In this document: in pieces, positions 52,683-62,400 of the stretch | How the letters are laid out: each line of letters starts with the position of its first letter | Numbering within the stretch: the stretch's first letter is position 1 | NCBI GenBank assembly: GCA_041394945.1 | Contig: JAWKHH010000002.1 | Location: 194,501-258,500, forward strand | DNA length: 64,000 nt | Direction: 5' to 3' | Source of the DNA: Bryobacteraceae bacterium | GTDB lineage: Bacteria; Acidobacteriota; Terriglobia; Bryobacterales; Bryobacteraceae | The notes under the pieces: model-generated | What the model saw: the letters and a program-made list of their open reading frames with translations, nothing else | What the model was told of the DNA's origin: nothing | Database searches by the model: none | Made by a program: the position numbers and the translations under genes

Positions 52683-54239
52683 ATGACCCCCCGCTGGCTG
52701 TCCGTACTGGCGTGCGTGTGCGCGTTTGGCGCCGATTACGACATCGTGATCCGTAATGCGCGAGTTGTCGATGGGACGGGCAACGCGTGGTTTCGCGGCG
52801 CGGTGGCGGTGAAGGACGGCAAGGTGGCGGCGGTTGGTACAGTGGCGGGCGGCGGCGAGCGCGAGATCGATGCGGCGGGACGCGTGGCGGCGCCTGGCTT
52901 CATCGATGTTCACACGCATATCGAAGGCGCGGTGGAGAAGGTTCCGCGGGCGGACAACTTTCTGCGCGACGGTGTGACGACGGTGGTGACGGGGAACTGC
53001 GGCGGGTCTGTGGTGAAGGTCTCCGAGTGGTTCGGCAAGCTTGACGCGGCAGGCCTGGGCATCAACGTCGCGACGCTGATCGGGCATAATTCGGTGCGCG
53101 CCGATGTGATGGGCCGGGTGAACCGGAAGGCGACGGCGGAGGAGATCGCGGCGATGAAGGCGCTGGTGGATACGGCCATGCGCGAGGGTGCGGTGGGTTT
53201 CTCGACCGGGCTGATCTACATACCGGGCGCCTACTCCGATACGCCGGAAGTGGTGGCGCTGGCCGGGTCCGCCGCGGCTCACGGCGGCGTCTACGCGAGC
53301 CACATGCGCGACGAGGGCTCGGCCATCCGCGCAGCGATCGACGAGGCTGTCGAGGTGGGCCGAACGAACAACATGCCGGTGCAGATCTCGCATTTCAAGA
53401 TCGACAACCGTGGATTGTGGGGCGCGAGCAGCGAATCGCTGGCGCTCATTGAGAAGTACCGGCGTCAGGGCGTGGATGTCGTCGTGGACCAATACCCCTA
53501 CGACCACTCCTCCACCAACCTCGGGATCACGCTGCCGAGTTGGGCGCTCGCCGACGGGCGCGAAGCGATTCTCGAGCGGCTGAAGACGCCGGAGACGCGA
53601 GCCCGGATCGCACGCGAGATGCGAGAGATGCTCGATGAGAAGAAGCAGCCGAACTTCGGCTACGCCGCTGTGGCGGCGTTCGAGCCGGATCGTTCGATCG
53701 AAGGTAAGACGATCTCCGAAATCAACGCCGCCCGAGGCCGCCCCGCCACCGTCGCCAGCGAGATAGAAACGATCCTCGAAATCATCGAAACCGGAATGCC
53801 GAGCATGGTGTATCACTCGATGTCGATGGAAGACGTTGAGCGCATCATGCGCTATCCGCACACGGCGGTGGCGAGCGACGGCGGAGTCCGCGAGTTCGGA
53901 GTGGGCGTGCCGCATCCGCGGAGCTACGGGACCAACGCGCGCGTGCTGGCCGAGTTCGTGCGGAACCGCGGGACGTTGACGCTCGAGGACGCCATCCGGC
54001 GCATGACCTCCCTCCCGGCGCGCACCTTCCGCCTCGCCGACCGCGGATTGCTGCGGCCCGGGTTCGCCGCCGATATCGTGCTGTTCGATCCGGCGCGGGT
54101 GGAAGACAGGGCCACCTATCCGGAACCGCACCAGTACTCGGCGGGATTCGACTCGGTGATCGTGAACGGCGTGCTGGCGATTCACGATGGAGAATGGACG
54201 GGCTCGCTTGGCGGCCGGGCGTTGCGCAGGGCGAACTGA
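52683..54239 (+). CDS. Exported N-acyl-D-amino-acid deacylase (D-aminoacylase family)
   Basis: This 518-residue amidohydrolase has a signal peptide (WLSVLACVCAFGA), VVDGTGNAWFRGAVAVKDGKVAAVG and FIDVHTHIE with metal-binding His77/His79. VTTVVTGNCGG (Cys metal ligand), STGLIYIPG, SHMRDEG and ISHFKID follow, with TAVASDGG later. In this family the enzyme removes acyl groups from N-acyl-D-amino acids, or related D-linked peptides. Export is unusual. It follows the barrel-protein gene by 4 bases, and both may process D-amino-acid-containing polymers such as peptidoglycan fragments (inference). Confidence 0.85.
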   Translation: MTPRWLSVLACVCAFGADYDIVIRNARVVDGTGNAWFRGAVAVKDGKVAAVGTVAGGGEREIDAAGRVAAPGFIDVHTHIEGAVEKVPRADNFLRDGVTTVVTGNCGGSVVKVSEWFGKLDAAGLGINVATLIGHNSVRADVMGRVNRKATAEEIAAMKALVDTAMREGAVGFSTGLIYIPGAYSDTPEVVALAGSAAAHGGVYASHMRDEGSAIRAAIDEAVEVGRTNNMPVQISHFKIDNRGLWGASSESLALIEKYRRQGVDVVVDQYPYDHSSTNLGITLPSWALADGREAILERLKTPETRARIAREMREMLDEKKQPNFGYAAVAAFEPDRSIEGKTISEINAARGRPATVASEIETILEIIETGMPSMVYHSMSMEDVERIMRYPHTAVASDGGVREFGVGVPHPRSYGTNARVLAEFVRNRGTLTLEDAIRRMTSLPARTFRLADRGLLRPGFAADIVLFDPARVEDRATYPEPHQYSAGFDSVIVNGVLAIHDGEWTGSLGGRALRRAN

Positions 54240-54246
54240 CACACGA

Positions 54247-56184
54247 ATGATCCAGATTGCAAACGGCGGAAAGTTTTTCGCCACCAAAACGTTGTTCGAA
54301 GGGCTGGACTGGCTGATCACGCCGCAGGAGCGGGCCGGGATCGTCGGCGGGAACGGCACCGGGAAGTCCACGCTGCTGAAGATTCTCGCCGGCATCGAGT
54401 CGCTCGAGAACGGGGCTGTCAACAAGGCGAAGGGGATCACGATCGGATACCTACCGCAGGAGGGCCTGACGCTTTCCGGACGCACGGTATTCCAGGAGTG
54501 CCTCTCCGTGTTCGACAAGCTCCGCGACATGGAGCGCGAGATGGAGGATCTGGCGCACAGGATGGGCGAGATCGACCCCGCGTCGCGCGAGTACGAGGAT
54601 GTCGCGGACCGGTTCCACTGGCTGCAGAGCCACTTCGCCACTCACGACGGCTACGCGCTCGAATCGAAGGTGGGCACGGTGCTCGCCGGACTCCAGTTCC
54701 CGAGCGATGACTGGCATCGCCCGACCGACGAGTTCTCCGGCGGCTGGCAGATGCGCATCGCGCTGGCGAAACTCCTGCTCGAGCAGCCGGACCTGTTGTT
54801 GATGGACGAGCCGACCAACCACCTCGACCTCGACGCGCGCAATTGGCTCGAACAGTACCTGGTGGAGTACCCGCACGCGTTCGTCCTCATCTCGCACGAC
54901 CGGTATTTCCTCGATGTCGCGGTTTCCAAGATCATCGAGATCTGGAACAAAAAGGTCCATTTCTACCCGGGAAATTACGAGAAGTACCTGCAGCAGAAAA
55001 CCGACCGGATCGCCCAGATCGCGGCGGCTTTCACGAATCAGCAAGCCAAGATCGAGCAGTTGGAGGCGTTCATCAACCGCTTCCGCTACCAGGCGACGAA
55101 GGCCAAGCAGGTCCAGAGCCGCATCAAAGAACTGGAGCGGATGGAACGGGTGGAGGCGCCGCCGCCGGAGGAGAAGACGATTCACTTCTCGTTTCCGGCT
55201 CCGAAGCAGAGCGGACGGATCGTGGCCGAGTTCAAGAACGTGGCGAAGGCCTATGGGTCGAAGGACGTGTTCTCGAAGGTGGGGTTCACCATCGAGCGCG
55301 GCGACAAGATCGCGCTTGTGGGCCACAACGGGGCAGGGAAGTCGACCCTCATCAAGATCCTCGCCGGCGTGGAGCCGTTGACCCAGGGCGACTACACCAC
55401 CGGGCACAACGTCGTTCTGGAGTACTTCGCCCAGGATCAATACAAGGAACTCGACCCCAACGCGTCGCTGATCGATGACATCTCGTCGGTGGCCAGAAAC
55501 CGGACCGTCACCGAACTGCGGAATCTTCTCGGGTGCTTCCTGTTCTCCGAAGACGATGTCCACAAGAAGATGGGAGTGCTTTCGGGAGGCGAGCGGAACC
55601 GGTACGCGCTAGCCCGGCTGCTGCTCCAGCCAGCCAACTTTCTGTTACTCGACGAGCCGACCAACCACCTCGACATGCGCGCCAAGGATGTGCTGCTCGA
55701 GGCGCTCCAGGAGTACTCGGGCACCGTGGTATTCGTCTCCCACGACCGCTACTTTCTCGATCGGCTGGCGACGCGGGTGTTCGAAGTCGCCGACGGCGAG
55801 GTGCGGATCTACCCCGGAAACTACGAAGACTACCTGTGGCGGCTGAGCGGGCAGCCGCTATCGCTCGATGGGGTGGGAAGCGGCGCGCCGGCGGCTCCGA
55901 CGCTGGACGACGTGCCGAACCGCGACGGGACTCCGACTGAGAAGAAGCAGCGCGTCAATCCGATCAAGCTCAAGAAGCTGCAAGACCGGCAGAGTGAACT
56001 CGAGGAGCAGATTGGCGGGTTGGAGACGGCGATCGCGGCCAAGGAGGCGGAACTGGCCGTGTTTCGCAGCGCGGAGGAATCGCAGCGGCTGGCGGATGGG
56101 ATCGAGGCGGACCGGCGCCGGATCGAGGCGCTCACGTCGGAGTGGGAGAACGTGGTGGCCGAGGTCGAAGCGGCCGGTAGTTAG
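54247..56184 (+). CDS. ABC-F family ATPase
   Basis: The 645-residue protein has two ATPase domains with no membrane part: Walker A GGNGTGKST (residues 34-42) and GHNGAGKST (near 358), signatures SGGWQMRIALAKLLL and LSGGERNRYALARLLL, and LLMDEPTNHLD and LLLDEPTNHLD. A charged interdomain linker and a C-terminal coiled coil (KLQDRQSELEEQIGGLETAIAAK) are as in Uup/YheS-type ABC-F proteins, which act on ribosomes. Start ATG 54247 lies 7 bases after the deacylase stop. Not a resistance gene by any sign I see. Confidence 0.92.
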   Translation: MIQIANGGKFFATKTLFEGLDWLITPQERAGIVGGNGTGKSTLLKILAGIESLENGAVNKAKGITIGYLPQEGLTLSGRTVFQECLSVFDKLRDMEREMEDLAHRMGEIDPASREYEDVADRFHWLQSHFATHDGYALESKVGTVLAGLQFPSDDWHRPTDEFSGGWQMRIALAKLLLEQPDLLLMDEPTNHLDLDARNWLEQYLVEYPHAFVLISHDRYFLDVAVSKIIEIWNKKVHFYPGNYEKYLQQKTDRIAQIAAAFTNQQAKIEQLEAFINRFRYQATKAKQVQSRIKELERMERVEAPPPEEKTIHFSFPAPKQSGRIVAEFKNVAKAYGSKDVFSKVGFTIERGDKIALVGHNGAGKSTLIKILAGVEPLTQGDYTTGHNVVLEYFAQDQYKELDPNASLIDDISSVARNRTVTELRNLLGCFLFSEDDVHKKMGVLSGGERNRYALARLLLQPANFLLLDEPTNHLDMRAKDVLLEALQEYSGTVVFVSHDRYFLDRLATRVFEVADGEVRIYPGNYEDYLWRLSGQPLSLDGVGSGAPAAPTLDDVPNRDGTPTEKKQRVNPIKLKKLQDRQSELEEQIGGLETAIAAKEAELAVFRSAEESQRLADGIEADRRRIEALTSEWENVVAEVEAAGS

Positions 56185-56768
56185 TGAACGATACGAAGGC
56201 GGGGCACCAGCGGTGGAGGGCCAAGCGTCCTGGCCAGATGCTCGATCGCTGCCGGGGTGGCGATCGCGCTCGCCACTGAGCTCATCATGTGATAGGAGAA
56301 CCGCAGGGACTGCTCGTCGGCGGTATCCCAGTAGCCGGTATCGTCGTCGACGCAAAGGTCGGAGGCGAACCGATCTTTAACGCCGCGGAGGATTCCGGCG
56401 ATGGCGGTGTGCCCATCGGGATGCGTGGATCGCACCCAGTTGGGCGCCTGCAGATAGCAGGCCTCGGAATCCGGCACCGGGGAACCGATCAGCGTGTGCG
56501 GGATCTCGACGTAGCGGGTGAATACGCCCTCGCGGTTGCACAGCATTTGCAGGCCCTCGGACCCGAACGGCCGTAGTTCGATGCCCTGGACGTACTCTTC
56601 GATCAAAAGGAGACCGCCGGCTTCGGACGGCAGGACACCCGAAACATGGTGATACACCAGTTCGAATGGCCAGCGGCGGCGCTGCGCCTCGGTCATCAGG
56701 AAATCGACAAGCTCTCCGACCCTGCCGGGAGCATCCAAACGTCCCTCAAAGCTGATGCAAATGCTCAT
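56181..56768 (-). CDS. Cytoplasmic protein of unknown function
   Basis: This 195-residue protein starts at ATG 56768 (MSICISFEGRLDAPGRV). The upstream open codons have the composition of a shadow frame. Motifs include FELVYHHVSGVLPSEAGG, LLLIEEYVQGIELRPFGSEGLQML, QAPNWVRSTHPDGHTAI and DDDTGYWDT. No signal peptide or membrane helix is seen and I do not recognise the family. Its stop overlaps that of the convergent ABC-F gene, and it diverges from the hydrolase at 56798. Confidence 0.55.
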   Translation of the reverse strand: MSICISFEGRLDAPGRVGELVDFLMTEAQRRRWPFELVYHHVSGVLPSEAGGLLLIEEYVQGIELRPFGSEGLQMLCNREGVFTRYVEIPHTLIGSPVPDSEACYLQAPNWVRSTHPDGHTAIAGILRGVKDRFASDLCVDDDTGYWDTADEQSLRFSYHMMSSVASAIATPAAIEHLARTLGPPPLVPRLRIVH

Positions 56769-56797
56769 GGCCGTAACGAGAATAGAGTGCGAGGGCG

Positions 56798-57439
56798 GTG
56801 GAGATAATCTCAACTTCTCTGCACGGTACAGTGAAAATGATGCTCCACACTCCGGCCGGAAAGGCGCTCGGCGCAATGGTCCTTACTCATGGCGCCGGGG
56901 GGAACGCCAACGCCCCGCTTCTGGTCGCCGTTGCGAAGGAACTAGCCCGCCTGGGGATGGTAGTAGACCGGTATAACCTCCCCTTCCGGCAGGCGCGTTC
57001 GTCGGGTCCTCCGAGACCGGCCGATGCGGCGCGAGATCGGGAGGGGCTACGGGAAGCGGCGGCGCAATTGCGGGCGGAGTTCGGTGGCCGGGTGTACCTG
57101 GGAGGGCACTCGTATGGGGGCCGGCAGGCGTCGATGTTGGCGGCCGAGGACCCTGCAGTGTGCGACGGGCTGTTGTTGCAATCCTACCCCCTGCACCCGC
57201 CGGGCAAGCCGGAGCAACCGCGGACGGCGCACCTGCCGAAGCTTGCGGCGCCGTCGTTGTTCGTCCACGGGAGTAAGGATCCGTTCGGGACCATCGAGGA
57301 GATGGAGGCGGCTCTCGCACTCATTCCGGCACAGCGGGAAATGTATGTCGTACAGGGCGCCGGGCACGATCTGGGGCGAGGCCGCGACCTTGGATTCTGC
57401 GCGCAGTTCGTCGCGATGGTGGAAAGCTCAGTCGCGTAG
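56798..57439 (+). CDS. Alpha/beta hydrolase (KANL3/Tex30-like)
   Basis: The 213-residue protein has the alpha/beta hydrolase nucleophile elbow GGHSYGG, an oxyanion-type LTHGAGGNAN near the start and a likely catalytic His in GAGHDLGRG. It matches the small dienelactone-hydrolase-like proteins related to KANL3/Tex30, esterase-type enzymes of unknown substrate. It starts at GTG 56798. Its last 12 bases overlap the 3' end of the convergent chemotaxis gene. Confidence 0.85.
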   Translation: MEIISTSLHGTVKMMLHTPAGKALGAMVLTHGAGGNANAPLLVAVAKELARLGMVVDRYNLPFRQARSSGPPRPADAARDREGLREAAAQLRAEFGGRVYLGGHSYGGRQASMLAAEDPAVCDGLLLQSYPLHPPGKPEQPRTAHLPKLAAPSLFVHGSKDPFGTIEEMEAALALIPAQREMYVVQGAGHDLGRGRDLGFCAQFVAMVESSVA

Positions 57440-58624
57440 CTCGGCGAGCAATTCGGAGGCCGCTCCCTGCAGAGCCGTGGCCTGATCGGAGAGCGTGTCG
57501 GAGGCTTCGCGCAGGGCGGTGGCGGCGTGGGCGGTGCGGGAGGCGGAGGTCTCCACGTGGCGCACATTGTCGGTGAGTTCGAGCGAGATCGAGGCGGCCT
57601 CCTGGATGCTCGCGCTGATTTCAGAGGTGGCGGCCCGCTGCTCGGAAACAGCGGCGGCGATCGAGCGTGAGATGTCGTTCATCTGTTCGACCCGCTTGGC
57701 GATGGCCCGGATGGAGGCGGTGGCCTCTCCGGCCACGCGGCGGACCTGGCCGATGTTGGTCTCGATCTCGCCGGTGGCGTGCGAGGTTTGCCGCGAGAGA
57801 TTCTTGACTTCGCTTGCCACCACGGCGAAGCCCTTGCCCGCCTCGCCGGCCCGGGCCGCTTCGATGTTGGCGTTAAGGGCGAGCATGTTTGTCTGGTGGG
57901 CGATCTGGGCGATGCTGCTCACCGCCGAGCCGACGCGGGCGGACACAGAATCCAAGTTCTCGATCACTCCGCCGGAGCGATGGGCTTCGGTGACGGTCTG
58001 TCCAGCCAGCCCGGAGGACTGGTTGGTCTGAGACTCCACGTCGCGGAACGACGCCGTCAGTTCTTCCGTGGCCGCGGCGACGGTTTGCACGCTGGCTGTG
58101 GTCTGCTGCGCGGCGTTGGCGACGGCGGCGGCCTGGTCCGTGGTTTGCTTGGCCATCGTCGCCAAGTCACCGGCCGTGCGGCGCATGGCCTCGGCGGAAG
58201 CGGCGACCGCGGACACCACGCCCTGTACGGTTCCTTCGAAAGAGTGCGAGAGTTCGAGCCGGCGCTTGTCGGCAGCCGCCAACGCCTCCGCCTGCGCTTC
58301 CATCTTCTTTGTTGCCTCGTTGATCAGCGTAGCGGCCGCCCGGAAAGTGCCCGGCATGCCCCGGGTGAGGAAGCGGCGGTAGTACTTGCCGTGGGCGGCG
58401 TGATCGAGCGACGCTCCGGCTTCGCGGACAAAGGCATCCACGATATCCAGCAGATGGTTGATCGAGTGCAGCATTCGCCCCAGGTCGCCGTCATTTGGCA
58501 CATGGAGCAGCCTCTTTTCGAGGTTCCCGCGAGCAGCCTGCTCACACACCTCGGCAGCGCGTGCGATCCAGGCTGCCTGGTCCACCTGCACCGGCGCGTC
58601 AGAGGCTCCAGACGAGTTGGTCAT
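57428..58624 (-). CDS. Soluble methyl-accepting chemotaxis receptor
   Basis: This 398-residue protein has no membrane segment. After an N-terminal helical region with NDGDLGRMLHSINHLLDIVDAFVREAG, a linker resembling those of aerotaxis-type receptors, comes a long helical signalling domain whose tip (QIAHQTNMLALNANIEAARAGEAGKGFAVVASEV, about residues 235-270) contacts CheA/CheW. It starts inside the end of the PAS gene (26-base overlap), so PAS sensor and receptor are co-translated and may form a cytoplasmic redox/energy sensor. No other che genes are in this window. Confidence 0.9.
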   Translation of the reverse strand: MTNSSGASDAPVQVDQAAWIARAAEVCEQAARGNLEKRLLHVPNDGDLGRMLHSINHLLDIVDAFVREAGASLDHAAHGKYYRRFLTRGMPGTFRAAATLINEATKKMEAQAEALAAADKRRLELSHSFEGTVQGVVSAVAASAEAMRRTAGDLATMAKQTTDQAAAVANAAQQTTASVQTVAAATEELTASFRDVESQTNQSSGLAGQTVTEAHRSGGVIENLDSVSARVGSAVSSIAQIAHQTNMLALNANIEAARAGEAGKGFAVVASEVKNLSRQTSHATGEIETNIGQVRRVAGEATASIRAIAKRVEQMNDISRSIAAAVSEQRAATSEISASIQEAASISLELTDNVRHVETSASRTAHAATALREASDTLSDQATALQGAASELLAELRD

Positions 58625-59117
58625 AGGTCACTCCCGCATTCTTCAGCATCGATTCGAGCATGCCGCGACCCGCTTCGAGCGCTTGACGCGGTCCGGGCTG
58701 ATTTCGCTCTTCCTCGCACAGCCGCCGGTAGATCGGTTCGACTTTCGTGACCACGCTCCGGTCCGGCCTGCGGCGGTTGGAGTGGTAGTTTGTAATCATT
58801 CCGCTTTCATCGAACGTCGGCGTCACGTGCGCGTGCACCCAGTAATGATCGCCGTTCCTCGCCATGTTCTTTACGTAAGCAAAAATCTCACGTCCCGCTT
58901 TCAATTGCGCCCACATCAAGTCGAAAACGCAACGCGGCATGTCGGGGTGGCGGACAATGTTGTGCGCCTTGCCAAGTAATTCCTCCTCGGTGTATCCCGC
59001 GACGCGGATGAACACCGGGTTGGCGTAGGTAATCACGCCTCGCGGATCAGTCTTGCTGACGATGATCTCTTCTTCTCCGAAGACGATCTCACGCCCTGTC
59101 GGTTGGGGACGTTTCAT
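58599..59117 (-). CDS. Aer-like PAS domain protein
   Basis: This 172-residue protein is one PAS domain with the Aer-type pattern: IIVSKTDPRGVITYANPVFIRVAGYTEEELLGKAHNIVRHPDMP, LKAGREIFAYVKNM and GDHYWVHAHVTP. In Aer the PAS binds FAD and reports redox/energy state to the receptor. It lacks a transmembrane helix, HAMP and signalling domain, which are supplied by the next gene. Start is ATG 59117; the longer open frame upstream is a shadow. Confidence 0.85.
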   Translation of the reverse strand: MKRPQPTGREIVFGEEEIIVSKTDPRGVITYANPVFIRVAGYTEEELLGKAHNIVRHPDMPRCVFDLMWAQLKAGREIFAYVKNMARNGDHYWVHAHVTPTFDESGMITNYHSNRRRPDRSVVTKVEPIYRRLCEEERNQPGPRQALEAGRGMLESMLKNAGVTYDQLVWSL

Positions 59118-59184
59118 TGATGGTGCCAGCCTCCTCCTCTTCCGTTTCGGCAACGGCTGGGATTGCTTTAGCCGGAGACGCGTG

Positions 59185-59478
59185 TCAGGAGATGGCGCGC
59201 TGCATAGCGCTCTCGATTTCGGCCTTGTCTTGCGAAGTGGATACAAACAGCTCCTGCCGCGCGCCGGCCGCCAGCGCGATCGCCTTCCAGCCGTTCGGCG
59301 TTGGTACGGTGACGTGTAACTTGACTGCGCCCTTGGCGTCGCGAACGCGGCGGATGACGCCGGGCACAATCGAGCGGATCTCCGGGTTGTCGCGCAGGAG
59401 CCGCTCGAGCACCGGCCGCAGGCCGTCGATGATGCTGTGCTCGACCTTTAACCGGTCATTGGCGGCGCGCAGCTTCAC
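59185..59478 (-). CDS. DUF2103-like small protein
   Basis: This 97-residue protein has KVEHSIIDGLRPVLERLLRDNPEIRSIVPGVIRRVRD and LHVTVPTPNGWKAIALA, the pattern I associate with DUF2103, predicted metal-binding proteins. The GTG start overlaps the tamB stop by 4 bases (GTGA), so it is co-translated with it; an upstream GTG at 59496 would overlap further. Function unknown; the operon suggests an envelope link. Confidence 0.65.
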   Translation of the reverse strand: MKLRAANDRLKVEHSIIDGLRPVLERLLRDNPEIRSIVPGVIRRVRDAKGAVKLHVTVPTPNGWKAIALAAGARQELFVSTSQDKAEIESAMQRAIS

Positions 59479-62400
59479 TTGAACCGTTTCCTCCACAGAA
59501 AATCGACGCCAAAGATCCCGTTCTCGTCGCGTACGGCGAGCACGGAAAACTCGCGGGAGAAATCCCACTGCAGGCGGACGATCTGCTGCTGGGTACGGTT
59601 CAGATTGGTGATGTAGGTGACGGTGATGTCACGGGAGAGTTGCTGTTCGATTGTAAGGCGCGCCTGTGGCGTGTTGGTGACGCCGGTGAGGTCCGGATCG
59701 ATCTTCAGCCGGCTTACTCCGAACAGCCGCTGCAGGCTGCCGCTGAATGGCGCGGTGATCGCCTGCCCGAGCAGCGAGTTGTTGCCTGGCTGGGCGTAGA
59801 TCTGGTTCTGCTGGCTCGGAAGGTTGGGCGTGATGCCGGAGCCGGGCGTACGCCCCACCGCGAGCAGCGCCACGATCTCGGCCGGCTGCAGCGGGGGGTC
59901 CGAGCGGTAGGAAACGTCGAGCTTGTTGATGGGTCCGGAGAAGTTGATGGTCACCACGATGCCGCGGACGCGGGTCTCGAGGTCCATGTCGAGCACGGGC
60001 TCGTTCTTTACCGGGTTGGCGAAGGAGATGTCGCCGCGGTTGATGGTGTACTGATTTCCGAAGAACTGGATTTCGCCCTGGTTGACGGCGACGTTGCCGA
60101 GCAGAACCGGGCGCCCTCCTGATCCTCGGACGCGGAAGCTCGCCTCGGGCTGAATGTCGCGAGTGAGCGACGTCTGCAGTTCGGCGTCGGAGGCCGTGAC
60201 GAGGCGCAGGTCCACTTGCATGTTGGCGAGGAACTCGTTCTGCACCGGCGCCGTGGACGGCGCGCGGCCAGCCTCGGCGAGCAGGCTCCCGATGTCGGTG
60301 CGTGGCGTGATCCCCATCTTGTTCACGGTGATCTCGCCGGAAAGCAGGCTCCGCGCGGCAGTGCCGGTGAGGTTCAGGTTGGCGTCGAAAGTGGTGCTCA
60401 CGGCGTCCGGATAGCGCACGCGCACGTGCTGGGCTTCGGCCTGGAGGCGGTAGAGCAACTGGGCGCCGCCGAAATCGACGAAACCCGTGAGTTTAAGGTC
60501 GCCGCCGCCGCTCTGGGCGGTGATATGCTCGATGTTGGCGCGGGTGCGATCGAAAACAATCAGACCGGTGAGCTTTTCGAGACCGTTGGGGACGTTGCGG
60601 AGCGCCACGGACGCATCGTTCAACTCCATCCGCCCGGTGACGTTGGGCCGGAGAAAGGATCCGCGGATGGTGGCGTCGAGGGTGGAGACGCCGGTCGCCA
60701 CGAGATCCGGCTCGAACGTGCTCAGCGCGGGGAGGTCCACGCGGCCGCGAAGCCGGAGATTCCATGGGCTGCGCGCCTGCCACGCGACAGTCCCTGTCGC
60801 TTCGAGGTCGGTCCCTTCGGCCACCAGCCGCACCGACTGGAGGTTGGCGCCCGTGCCGTCCAAATGCACCAGCAGCGCGTCGCGGTTGCGCAGCAGCAGG
60901 CGCTGCCCGTTGGGCCGGATTTCCCGATTGGGCTCCACTTCGAGGCGGGTGACCTTGGCGAGGCCGGTCCAGAGATCGGGCCGGGTGACGGGACCGGAAA
61001 ATCCGACCTCGGCGTCGAAGCTGCCGCGGAAAGGCAGTGGGTGGTCCGGGTCCCCGAACAGGCCGAGGTCGTGGAGCGCGGCGAAGCTCATGCGGGGAAA
61101 GCGGAGCTGACCGAGGCCGTAAGTCGATCCGGTGAGGTTCCATTCGGCGGAGCCGGCGACTTCCGAGTCCCGCACCCGGCCGCTGATCTCGGCGCTTACA
61201 AGCCGGCCGCGCGTCCGTGCGTTAGCGGCGAGCTCGCCGATTTCGCGGTCTCCAACCGTCATACCAGCCACTCGCATCTCCGCGTCCACCTGGGTTGCCT
61301 GGAGAGCGCCGCCGGCGATGCGTCCGGCCAAGGTGGCCTTGGCGGTGACGGCGCCGTCGAGCCGACCTTGCCGTGCCGCCACCCATTCCCAGTGACGGAG
61401 CCGGCTGTTGCGCAACTGGACCTGGGTTCGAATCTCCGCGTCTTCCTTCGTGCCGGAGAACTCCACCGTGCCGGCGCCTTTCCGGGCGACGCCGTTCACC
61501 ACCTCGAGCCGGCTCTCATTCAGGCGGAAGTCGGCTTCGACGGCGGTGAACTTTTCCCCGAACGCTTCCACGTCGCGGGCCGTGGCGTGCCCCATCACGC
61601 GGGGGCCGCTGTAGGTGCCGCGGAGCTCCACCTGCGCTTCGGCGCGTCCTGTGACCGCCCAGTCGAGCTTCGCTTCGGCCAGCAGGGCCGGGATGGCGGT
61701 CTCCTGCACGGTGATCCTGCCGGCGAGCGCGCTGGCAGGTACGATGCGCCAGTTGGCGAGCCCGGCTGAGCCGTAGCCGCCGGCCTCAATGCCTCCCGAG
61801 CGCACGCTCACCTGGGCGCCCTTGACTTCCGATCCCGTGGCGTCCACCTGCGCCGCCAAACGGTCGAACCGGCGGCCCTCCGCCGAAAACCCGTCCATCG
61901 TGAGCCTGCCTTGGAATCGCGGTTCCGAGAACCCGCCGTACCAGAAGCCGGTGAACTGCGCCTGGCCGCGCTCGAGCCGAACCGGCATCCGCGAGATACG
62001 CAGCGCGGGCGCGATCTCTTCGAGGTTCCGCGACACCGCGCCGACTTCGACCCCCGAATCGAGCGCCCCCCGGAAATGCACGCGCGTGTTCGGCAGATCA
62101 ATGTGCGAGTCCGCGAACCCGATGAAGCCATCCGCCTGGCGGTAGGTGACGCCGACTGAGCCGGTCATCGAAGTGCCGGGGTACTCATCGGACTCCCGGA
62201 GCGTGACCTGCGCATTCATCTCGAACTGGGGTCCGCGGATCTCCACCGGGCCGTCGACGACGGCAGCCCACAGTCCGCGATCCTGCTTCGCCAGTTCCAT
62301 CAGCCGGTTCACCGGGAAGGCTTCGGCGTCGCCCTTGGCGGAGTAGTTTCGCCACTCGCGCAGTTCCGCCGCGCCTCGGAACACGCCCTGCAGGGCACGG

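Noticed and set aside
52641..54641. 666-residue antisense open frame opposite the deacylase and ABC-F genes
   Set aside because: Shadow of two strong genes; composition rich in Arg/His with no recognisable domain.
54247..56184. Antibiotic-resistance ABC-F
   Set aside because: Linker and C-terminal coiled coil fit the housekeeping Uup/YheS type; no resistance-type signature is evident.
59118..59369. N-terminal extension of the PAS protein
   Set aside because: ATG 59117 starts just before the PAS domain; the extension is Ser/Arg-rich shadow sequence.
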